Positions 1-5,611 of a DNA stretch of 8,981 bases are shown piece by piece. Source of the DNA: JBLMZW01 sp050259035 (GTDB taxonomy: Bacteria > Bacillota > Syntrophomonadia > Syntrophomonadales > DTU052); contig JBLMZW010000046.1 in NCBI GenBank assembly GCA_050259035.1, positions 1 through 8,981 of the forward strand, in the 5' to 3' direction. Below the pieces are notes generated by a model. The model was not told the DNA's origin, searched no databases, and worked only from the letters and a program-made list of their open reading frames with translations. A program made the position numbers and the translations under genes. Within the stretch, counting starts at the first letter, position 1, and the number at the start of each line of letters is the position of its first letter.

Positions 1-892
1 CTTTGTTGAGGGCTGATTCTTCTTTCACATAATGGGACACATCGGCTATATGCACCCCGAGTCGATAGCCAGTCTCGGTCCTGACTAATGATACGGCATC
101 ATCCAGGTCTTTGGCATCGTCTCCATCAATGGTTACCATCATAATGTCTCGCAGATCCCGCCGGCCTTCCAGGTCTTCTGGTGTAACTGCCTGGCTGATG
201 GTTATGGCCTCGTTCAAAACATCAGGGGGGAAAGCCTCTTTTAACCCGTATTTTTTTATGATACAACGGATATCCACTCCGGGGTCTCCCCTGGCTCCCA
301 GAACTTCCACGATCTTACCCTCCGGGTATTTGTTTTTATCTGGCCAGGCTGTGATATGAGCTAAAACCTTATCTCCATCCCTAAGCTTAATACGTTTGGT
401 CGGTCTGACATTGATAGGATAGATTAGCCGAGGGTCGTCAGGGACTACCTGAGCCACCTTGCCCCGTTTATAGGTACCCACTACCTCGGTATTTGCCCGT
501 TTAATAGCCCGTATAACTTCGCCTTCTGGCTTCTGTCCGTTTCCATTGGACCGCTGGCTGATTCGAACCATAACTCGATCGTTGTGCATGGCCCCATTCA
601 GGTCACGGCCGTAAATATAAACGTCATCCTGTCCGGGCTCATCAGGTATCAGGAAGGCATACCCGCGCGGGTTAACCTGCAACGCCCCCCGAACCAGGTT
701 CATCATTTCCGGCAGACCGTATCTGTTCTTTCTGGTAATAACGATATCGCCTTCTTTATCCATCCGGCCAACTAACCGGGCAAAGGCAATATCATCCTCT
801 ACCTTAAGCTCATCCCTTAACTCTTCATAGGTTAGGGGACGATAACTATTTTGTTGCATTAATCGTAATATGCTTTCTCTAGTTAGGGTCAT
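1..892 (-). CDS. rnr: Ribonuclease R (RNB-family 3'-5' exoribonuclease), N-terminal part, cut by the window edge
   Basis: RNase R degrades structured RNA from the 3' end in the cytoplasm and works with tmRNA/SmpB in RNA quality control. The 297 visible codons are uninterrupted, against about 700-800 residues for the family. Residues 1-65 look like the N-terminal winged-helix segment (RESILRLMQQ...YEELRDEL). Residues 68-112 match a cold-shock RNA-binding domain (QVNPRGYAFLIPD, then DLNGAMHNDRVMVRI), and a second OB-type segment follows to about 225. The RNB catalytic domain begins near 240 with TIDGDDAKDLDDAV at 254-267; D256, D262, D264 and D265 correspond to the metal-binding aspartates D272, D278, D280 and D281 of E. 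coli RNase R. YRLGVHIADVSHYV follows. The ATG at 892 has an AAGGAG 5 bases upstream (903-898). The gene lies 28 bases after the HD-domain gene, so it is probably co-transcribed. In Bacillus smpB follows rnr; that part is outside the window. Confidence 0.96.
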   Translation of the reverse strand, partial: MTLTRESILRLMQQNSYRPLTYEELRDELKVEDDIAFARLVGRMDKEGDIVITRKNRYGLPEMMNLVRGALQVNPRGYAFLIPDEPGQDDVYIYGRDLNGAMHNDRVMVRISQRSNGNGQKPEGEVIRAIKRANTEVVGTYKRGKVAQVVPDDPRLIYPINVRPTKRIKLRDGDKVLAHITAWPDKNKYPEGKIVEVLGARGDPGVDIRCIIKKYGLKEAFPPDVLNEAITISQAVTPEDLEGRRDLRDIMMVTIDGDDAKDLDDAVSLVRTETGYRLGVHIADVSHYVKEESALNK

Positions 893-920
893 TCATTCTC
901 CTTAATAATAACGGCCTGAT

Positions 921-1472
921 TTACAGACCAAGTTCTATGTTTATCTCCTGGCAGGCGATAAGTGCCAGCTCCAGGAATTCCGCGAGAGTTAAGCCGAAAT
1001 CCTGACACGCGGCCATGGTCTCCCGGTTAGCCCCACGGGCGAATCCTTTTTCTTTATATCGGTTTAACAGGAAATCAACATCAATAACTGCCAGTTTCTT
1101 TTCCGGTTTTATCAGTGCGCCAGCAATAATGAATCCGCTGACCGGGTCGGCAGCATATAACGCTTGATCCATAAGTGTTTTCCTGGGCAGGCCATGTACT
1201 TCGTTATGGACTTTTACTGCATAGACTATGTCTTCATCCAAGCCCGCTTCTTCTAGAATCCGGCTTCCTACCAGGGAATGTTCTGCTAGATTGTCCACTG
1301 TAGTATCATAGTCAATATCGTGCAACAGTCCAGCCAGGCCAAACCTCTCAACATCATCACCGAAACGGACGGCAATTTTACGCATTATAGCCTCTACGGC
1401 CAGGCAGTGCTTAAACAGGTTTTTGTTTTTCAAATGCTGTTTAAGCAAGTCAAGGGCATGATTACGATTCAT
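921..1472 (-). CDS. HD-domain protein, putative metal-dependent phosphohydrolase
   Basis: This is a 183-residue soluble protein of the HD superfamily, whose members use one or two divalent metals to hydrolyse phosphate esters, often of nucleotides. The ligand set is visible: H22 (KHCLAVE), H51-D52 in LLHDIDYD, and D109 in LYAADPVSG. H65 (AEHSLVGSRIL) and H89 (KVHNEVHG) are extra histidines typical of the HDIG-like subgroup. The substrate cannot be deduced. The gene starts inside the end of the esterase gene (11-base overlap, different frame), and its GGAGG Shine-Dalgarno lies 6 bases before the ATG, within the esterase coding sequence. Translation is therefore probably coupled. It ends 28 bases before rnr, which suggests co-transcription with the RNase but does not prove a role in RNA turnover. 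No membrane segment or extra domain is seen, and the length fits a stand-alone HD domain with a helical C-terminal extension. Confidence 0.88.
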   Translation of the reverse strand: MNRNHALDLLKQHLKNKNLFKHCLAVEAIMRKIAVRFGDDVERFGLAGLLHDIDYDTTVDNLAEHSLVGSRILEEAGLDEDIVYAVKVHNEVHGLPRKTLMDQALYAADPVSGFIIAGALIKPEKKLAVIDVDFLLNRYKEKGFARGANRETMAACQDFGLTLAEFLELALIACQEINIELGL

Positions 1473-2241
1473 ATAATTCCTCCAGAACCAAGTTTCTTTC
1501 TATAAATTCAATTATTCTATATCCTAGTATATCCAATTCTTTACCCATTGTAGCAATATGTCTTGATTCCCGCAGAGAGAAAATTTCTGCTTCCATACTT
1601 TTGATGCGGTTTTTTAAAATCAAGACACTTTGTGGATCCACGACCTCATCCTGCAATGACTGTACCAACAATACAGGCACCCCAATATCATTTATGCTAG
1701 TTAATACTATTTTCTGCAGCTTCTTTAGACTAGCGAATGCCCTGACCGGAATACATTCGTAAGCGAATCTCCCTTTCACTTCCAGCTCCCAGTCAGTATC
1801 CCCTATCTGTTTCGGAATATAGTTTTGAAAAACCTGAACTATTGGTGCTAAGGATGCTAGCCATCCCTTTAGAATTAGTGGAGTATTAATGGCTACTATC
1901 CCGGTTAACCTGGGATCCTTTATTCGGGTACCCAGGTATAAGGCCAGCAAAGCTCCCATGGACAATCCAATAATGGTCAGGGTATATCCCTGGTCAAGCA
2001 ACGATTTAGCTTCCTGTTCCACAGTATCGTACCAATCCCGCCAGGTTTTCTGGTTAAGATGTTCAGGACTGGTACCATGCCCTGGAAGAAGCGGGGCTCT
2101 TACTGTGTATCCTTGTCGATTCAGGTATTCGCCCAACGGGCGTACCTCGGAAGGCGACGCTGTAAACCCGTGAATAAGCAAACAAGCAACTTTATCACCC
2201 GGAAACGTAAATGGTTCGGCCTGTAGATAGGTATGATACAT
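1462..2241 (-). CDS. est: Alpha/beta-hydrolase carboxylesterase (Est30 / YvaK type)
   Basis: This 259-residue cytoplasmic serine hydrolase should cleave short- to medium-chain carboxylic or monoacylglycerol esters; the physiological substrate of the family is not firmly known. Counting from the start chosen here, the oxyanion-hole segment LLIHGFTASPSE lies at about 21-32. The nucleophile elbow GLSMG places Ser94, the acid is Asp198 in QDEVVDP, and the base is His228 in SRHIATMG. Ser94 falls at the same number as in Geobacillus Est30, which supports the chosen start. An ATG 15 bases upstream (2256) is in frame but lacks a Shine-Dalgarno; GGGGAG lies 7 bases before the ATG at 2241. In Bacillus the homologous yvaK sits between secG and rnr. 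Here hppA intervenes on the upstream side and an HD-domain gene on the downstream side. The gene follows a terminator, so it probably has its own promoter in 2242-2465, although I see no convincing -35/-10 pair there. Confidence 0.93.
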   Translation of the reverse strand: MYHTYLQAEPFTFPGDKVACLLIHGFTASPSEVRPLGEYLNRQGYTVRAPLLPGHGTSPEHLNQKTWRDWYDTVEQEAKSLLDQGYTLTIIGLSMGALLALYLGTRIKDPRLTGIVAINTPLILKGWLASLAPIVQVFQNYIPKQIGDTDWELEVKGRFAYECIPVRAFASLKKLQKIVLTSINDIGVPVLLVQSLQDEVVDPQSVLILKNRIKSMEAEIFSLRESRHIATMGKELDILGYRIIEFIERNLVLEELYES

Positions 2242-2248
2242 TATTAAT

Positions 2249-2254
2249 CTCCCC
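2249..2254 (-). promoter_or_regulatory. Ribosome binding site that sets the esterase start
   Basis: GGGGAG lies 7 bases before the ATG at 2241. The alternative in-frame ATG at 2256 overlaps this element and has no purine-rich site upstream. The shorter protein is therefore favoured. Confidence 0.75.
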
Positions 2255-2267
2255 ATTCACTACTACA

Positions 2268-2291
2268 CTCGAAACCGCCATTGATTTCGAG
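2268..2291 (-). other. Inverted repeat in the esterase leader
   Basis: A perfect 7-base inverted repeat (CTCGAAA / TTTCGAG) encloses a 10-base loop and ends about 14 bases upstream of the esterase Shine-Dalgarno. A second, weaker hairpin (CCGTC / GGCGG, with a G-U pair) can form just upstream at about 2297-2312. No T-tract follows, so this is not an intrinsic terminator. It could affect mRNA stability or ribosome access, or be a protein-binding site. The function is inferred only. Confidence 0.4.
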
Positions 2292-2465
2292 GGATTCTGC
2301 CGCCTGAAAAGACGGTTAACCCTGACAACGCCATCCAACTATTTATATCCGTTAGCGACAACAGCATTATTTAGATTTTTCTTTTAGCTTAAGATAAAAA
2401 CACCTCCCTGGTATTTTCTGTATATTAAGAAAGTATTATCTGTTTTCCATACTGCAAAATACCCC

Positions 2466-2500
2466 AAAAAGACAAAAAGGGGCAGGATAAACCCACCCCC
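2466..2500 (-). terminator. Intrinsic terminator downstream of hppA
   Basis: On the minus strand four G-C pairs (2499-2496 with 2482-2479), two G-U wobbles and two more G-C pairs form an 8-base stem with a 5-base loop (2491-2487). Two runs of five T, separated by GTC, follow immediately (2478-2474 and 2470-2466). This is the only strong rho-independent terminator in the window. It separates the tpiA-to-hppA group from the esterase-HD-rnr group. It lies about 155 bases after the hppA stop codon, so the mRNA would have a long 3' untranslated region that includes the heptad array. Confidence 0.8.
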
Positions 2501-2502
2501 GG

Positions 2503-2553
2503 TTTTACGCTTTACGTTCTTCACGTCTCACGTTTTACGTTTTACGTCTCACG
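2503..2553. repeat. Array of seven degenerate 7-base repeats (TYTYACG / CGTRARA)
   Basis: On the plus strand the units are TTTTACG (2503), CTTTACG (2510), CTTCACG (2519), TCTCACG (2526), TTTTACG (2533), TTTTACG (2540) and TCTCACG (2547). Two extra T bases precede the third unit, at 2517-2518. All variation is a C/T exchange at the pyrimidine positions, while ACG is invariant. On the hppA transcript the unit reads CGTRARA. The units are far too short and have no spacers, so this is not CRISPR. The array is next to the terminator stem but does not overlap it. No function is known to me. Confidence 0.8.
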
Positions 2554-2653
2554 TTTCTTTCTATAACTATATTATCATTATTATGGCCCGGGTTATATAG
2601 CTCCCCCCTGGTCCTACTCTTAGCCTATATCTCCCAGAGCCTGATTCCTTCTT

Positions 2654-5113
2654 TTATTCTGATTTAATTCTCATTCCATAGAAACTGCGCCATACGAATA
2701 TCAGTGCCACTGCCAGGAAGATTACTCCTACAACCGGAGCCGCCTGTCTAAAAGATTCTGATATAGCGATCTCCATGGCCAGTAGACCAAACAGGGTTGT
2801 AAATTTAATAATCGGGTTCAATGCCACCGAAGAGGTATCCTTGAAGGGATCGCCCACGGTGTCCCCTACCACGGTAGCATCGTGCAGGTCAGTGCCCTTC
2901 TCCTGCAGATCAACCTCAACTACCTTCTTGGCATTGTCCCAACATCCGCCGGCGTTAGCCATGAACACTGCCTGGAACAAGCCGAAAACTGCTATCGAAA
3001 TCAAATAGGAGACAAACAGTGATACCGGCGCATTGCTGGATGATGGAGCAGCCAGGCAAGCAAATGCCATGGCAAATGAGAAGATAGCTATAAAGATATT
3101 AAACATACCGTTCTGAGCATACTGGGTACAGATTTTAACCACTTCTTTGGATTTTTCCGTGGCTGCCTTCTGGTTCGCGTTTTCATCTAGTTGGATGTTG
3201 CGTTTAATATATTCTACTGCCCGGTAAGCTCCGGTAGTAACCGCCTGGGTAGAAGCCCCGGTAAACCAGTAGACTACCGCGCCGCCACAAATAAAGCCCA
3301 GTATGGTATACGGATTCAAGAGATTTAAAATTGTTTCCGGTTTAACATTCAAAACCTTCTCGATAAGCAAAATCAATGAGAAAATCATGGTCGTCGCGCC
3401 TACCACTGCGGTGCCTATTAACACTGGTTTAGCGGTTGCCTTGAAGGTATTACCGGCACCATCGTTGGCTTCTAAATAATGTTTGGCCGTTTCAAAGTCA
3501 GGTTTGAATCCGAATTCGTTCTGGATGTTCTTTTGAACACCAGGAATGGTTTCAATTAAGGATAATTCATAGATGGACTGTGCGTTATCGGTAACCGGTC
3601 CATAACTGTCCACCGCAATAGTTACCGGACCCATTCCCAGCATCCCGAAGGCCACCAGGCCAAAGGCGAAAATCGAAGGATAAATCATGATATCGCTAAG
3701 CCCGAATTGGCTTACATAATAAGCCATAAACATCAGGGCCAGGAAAACTATCCCTATCCAGAAAGCACTGAAGTTACCGGCTACCAGACCTGAAAGGATA
3801 TTAAGGGATGGACCACCCTCCCGGGAAGCCTTAACAACTTCCGCTACGTGATTGGATTTAGGACTGGTAAATATTTTCGTGAATTCTGGAATTAAAGCCG
3901 CACCCAGGGTTCCGCAGCTTATGATTGTTGCTAGAACCGCCCATAGACTTTGCAGTTGCTCTGGTGCTGTTGAGTTTGGCCCCAGGAGGTAGTAACTTAC
4001 AGCATAGGTAACTACGATGGAAAGGATAGAAGTTATCCATACCAGACTACCCAAAGGCTGTTCAAAATCGAAGTCTTCTTTGTTGGCAAATTTGGCTTGA
4101 CTGAAGGCCCGGTTTATATAGAAGGCAACAACAGAAGTGATTATCATCAGAACACGCATGACAAAAATCCAGGTCAACAAGGTAGTCTGCAAAGCGGTCT
4201 GGAGGTTTCCTAAAGCACCGCCTACAGCTAAAACGATGAAGGTAACCAGGGCTACCCCGGTTACTCCGTAGGTTTCAAATCCATCGGCGGTCGGGCCGAC
4301 GCTGTCACCCGCGTTATCACCCGTACAGTCTGCGATAACACCGGGATTCCGCGGATCATCCTCTTTAATTCCGAAGACTATTTTCATAAGGTCGGAACCG
4401 ATGTCGGCTATCTTAGTAAATATCCCACCGGCGATACGAAGAGCACTGGCCCCTAGAGATTCCCCGATGGCAAACCCGATAAAACTGGCCCCCGCCAGTT
4501 CACGAGGAACAAACAAAAGTATAATCAGCATTACTATCAGCTCGACACATACCAGGAGCAGCCCGATGCTCATCCCGGCATCAAGAGCTATGTTTAAAAC
4601 TTTCAGTGGCTTCTTTTCCAGCGCTGTGAAGGCGGTTCTGCTATTGGCCAGGGTGTTCATGCGGATTCCATACCAGGCCACACTATAAGAACCGAGAATA
4701 CCTATGACCGTCCACATAAGTATAAATAATACTCCGCTGAACGATGTCTTTAGGATAAAACCATAATAGAAGGCTACACAAAGGCCAATAAAGATGAATA
4801 AGATGGCCAGGAATTTACCCTGTTGAATAAGGTAGGTTTTACAGGTTTCGTAGATGGTATTTGCTACATCCAGCATTGATTGGTGGGCTTTAATGTTTTT
4901 TACCTTTACAAACTGGTATACTCCGAAAAGCATACCCAACAAACACACCACTATACCGATTAACAGCAGGTTGTTTTGAGCAGCGGTTAGGGCAGGGATT
5001 CTAATACTGGCTTCACTGGCCAGGGCCATCGCTGGTGATAGAAGCGGAATAGCCAGTCCCATCAAACCACCGAATATGACCTTGGGTAGAAATGAAGTTG
5101 AAATGCGTTGCAT
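2654..5113 (-). CDS. hppA: Membrane-bound ion-pumping pyrophosphatase, probably a K+-independent H+-PPase
   Basis: The enzyme hydrolyses pyrophosphate in the cytoplasm and uses the energy to pump ions, probably H+, out across the membrane. The product is 819 residues with about 16 hydrophobic segments. Family signatures run in order: TKIADIGSDLMK (233-244), EDDPRNP (251-257), GDNAGD (265-270), ADGFETYG with gate Glu280, DSYGPVTDN (502-510), WDNAKK (725-730) and VVGDTVGDPFKD (748-759). Lys558 in GNTFKA marks the K+-independent class, and Glu280 lies where TmPPase and R. rubrum-type enzymes carry theirs. Oddities: the usual DVGADLVGKVE element is one residue shorter and lacks its last Glu, and the position three after Lys558 is Ala, where Thr or Gly is usual. 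The start is uncertain. An in-frame ATG at 5137 adds eight mostly charged residues. The one at 5113 has AGGACG 8 bases upstream and gives a basic N-terminus with a signal-like hydrophobic segment ending ALA (30-32). Confidence 0.95.
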   Translation of the reverse strand: MQRISTSFLPKVIFGGLMGLAIPLLSPAMALASEASIRIPALTAAQNNLLLIGIVVCLLGMLFGVYQFVKVKNIKAHQSMLDVANTIYETCKTYLIQQGKFLAILFIFIGLCVAFYYGFILKTSFSGVLFILMWTVIGILGSYSVAWYGIRMNTLANSRTAFTALEKKPLKVLNIALDAGMSIGLLLVCVELIVMLIILLFVPRELAGASFIGFAIGESLGASALRIAGGIFTKIADIGSDLMKIVFGIKEDDPRNPGVIADCTGDNAGDSVGPTADGFETYGVTGVALVTFIVLAVGGALGNLQTALQTTLLTWIFVMRVLMIITSVVAFYINRAFSQAKFANKEDFDFEQPLGSLVWITSILSIVVTYAVSYYLLGPNSTAPEQLQSLWAVLATIISCGTLGAALIPEFTKIFTSPKSNHVAEVVKASREGGPSLNILSGLVAGNFSAFWIGIVFLALMFMAYYVSQFGLSDIMIYPSIFAFGLVAFGMLGMGPVTIAVDSYGPVTDNAQSIYELSLIETIPGVQKNIQNEFGFKPDFETAKHYLEANDGAGNTFKATAKPVLIGTAVVGATTMIFSLILLIEKVLNVKPETILNLLNPYTILGFICGGAVVYWFTGASTQAVTTGAYRAVEYIKRNIQLDENANQKAATEKSKEVVKICTQYAQNGMFNIFIAIFSFAMAFACLAAPSSSNAPVSLFVSYLISIAVFGLFQAVFMANAGGCWDNAKKVVEVDLQEKGTDLHDATVVGDTVGDPFKDTSSVALNPIIKFTTLFGLLAMEIAISESFRQAAPVVGVIFLAVALIFVWRSFYGMRIKSE

Positions 5114-5166
5114 TTCTTGGTCGTCCTTTTCAAGCATGATGCAGTTATCACCCTTTCAATAAATAG

Positions 5167-5191
5167 TGTATGAAATACAAGATGTATGAAA
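5167..5191. repeat. 9-base direct repeat with 16-base period upstream of hppA
   Basis: TGTATGAAA occurs at 5167-5175 and again at 5183-5191 (TTTCATACA on the coding strand). It lies about 55-80 bases upstream of the hppA start. A TATACT that could be a -10 element lies just upstream of it on the minus strand (5205-5200), but no good -35 accompanies it. The arrangement could be a two-site operator. The copies are certain; the role is a guess. Confidence 0.45.
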
Positions 5192-5210
5192 GCAAGGCAA
5201 GTATAGGGCG

Positions 5211-5236
5211 CCAGGAAGATCCTGAAGATCCTCCGG
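5211..5236 (-). other. Hairpin between secG and hppA built from a tandem 9-base duplication
   Basis: GAAGATCCT is repeated perfectly in tandem (5215-5223 and 5224-5232 on the plus strand). On the transcript the two halves fold as an 8-base stem with one G-U pair and a 5-base loop, extended by two more G-C pairs across a single bulged base. No T-tract follows, so it is not a standard terminator. It could act as a processing or mRNA-stability element that sets the relative amounts of secG and hppA message. Confidence 0.45.
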
Positions 5237-5288
5237 TTCACATCATGCCGATCTGATTCCCCTCTCTTGCCGAAATAAGATTAAACAT

Positions 5289-5525
5289 TTAAGCTGTCTT
5301 AGACATAACCGCCAAAATAAGAGTTAGAACCATAAAGGATATAGCAAGAATGGTAGAAGCCTTTTCAAACAACTCGTCCATTCCTTTTTTCTTGCCAAAT
5401 ATCGCCTCGGCTCCACCGGCTATACTACCTGACAGGCCAGCGCTTTTTCCAGACTGCAAAAGAACTGTAGCAATAAGACCAAGGCTGACAAGTATATCCA
5501 GAATGGTAATTATGGTCTTAACCAA
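5289..5525 (-). CDS. secG: Preprotein translocase subunit SecG
   Basis: SecG is the small non-essential partner of SecY and SecE in the plasma-membrane protein-export channel and stimulates SecA-driven translocation. The 78-residue length is normal. Two membrane segments (about 4-24 and 54-75) flank the conserved loop LLQSGKSAGLSGSIAGG, followed by FGKKKGMDELFEKAS, as expected of SecG. The start codon is TTG: GGAGGTG lies 5 bases upstream, and no ATG or GTG in this frame is better placed. Conserved hydrophobic residues begin immediately after it. The gene lies 86 bases after eno and 175 bases before hppA. In Bacillus secG is followed directly by the esterase gene and rnr; here those genes come after hppA. 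Confidence 0.96.
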   Translation of the reverse strand: MVKTIITILDILVSLGLIATVLLQSGKSAGLSGSIAGGAEAIFGKKKGMDELFEKASTILAISFMVLTLILAVMSKTA

Positions 5526-5530
5526 GATTT

Positions 5531-5537
5531 CACCTCC
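5531..5537 (-). promoter_or_regulatory. Strong ribosome binding site for the TTG start of secG
   Basis: GGAGGTG lies 5 bases before the TTG at 5525, giving full complementarity to the 16S rRNA tail over seven bases. This fixes the unusual start codon and probably compensates for its weakness. Confidence 0.85.
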
Positions 5538-5565
5538 ATTACATGTAAGCCCCCCTAAGGACTAA

Positions 5566-5591
5566 ATTAAATTTTACCACAGCCGGTAAAA
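5566..5591 (-). terminator. Possible weak terminator or stability hairpin after eno
   Basis: A perfect 7-base inverted repeat (TTTTACC / GGTAAAA, 5591-5585 with 5578-5572) with a 6-base loop lies about 20 bases after the eno stop. TTTAATTTAG follows it on the minus strand. The stem is AT-rich and the T-run is interrupted, so termination would be partial at best. Read-through into secG is likely unless secG has its own promoter. Confidence 0.4.
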
Positions 5592-5611
5592 CCAGTACAA
5601 CTATAAGATTC

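Larger units (their letters stand above)
2242..2653. other. 412-base intergenic region between hppA and the esterase gene
   Basis: No credible coding frame was found on either strand. From the hppA stop the minus strand carries about 90 bases of unremarkable sequence, then the heptad array (2553-2503), then the terminator hairpin and T-tracts (2500-2466). Further on there is an AT-rich stretch (about 2460-2340), an orphan Shine-Dalgarno-like sequence (2408-2401) and the leader hairpins (2312-2268). The AT-rich part includes TATAAA at 2347-2342 and should contain the esterase promoter. No matching -35 box at normal spacing was clear enough to call. Confidence 0.7.

Noticed and set aside
111..359. 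82-codon open frame on the plus strand
   Set aside because: It lies antisense within rnr, whose frame is open throughout and carries the RNB motif. The product is low-complexity and without support.
1889..2173. 94-codon open frame on the plus strand
   Set aside because: It is antisense to the esterase around its oxyanion and nucleophile motifs, and shows no protein-family features.
2401..2460. Sigma-A promoter for the esterase near 2415-2445 (TAATAT/TATACA on the minus strand)
   Set aside because: No -35 hexamer at 16-18 base spacing matched better than about three of six positions, so it was not called as a feature.
2503..2553. CRISPR-like array
   Set aside because: The units are 7 bases long with no spacers, there is no palindromic repeat of 24-40 bases, and no cas gene is present.
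4401..4688. 95-codon open frame on the plus strand
   Set aside because: It is the antisense shadow of the hppA catalytic region. The serine-rich composition is an artefact of the opposite strand.
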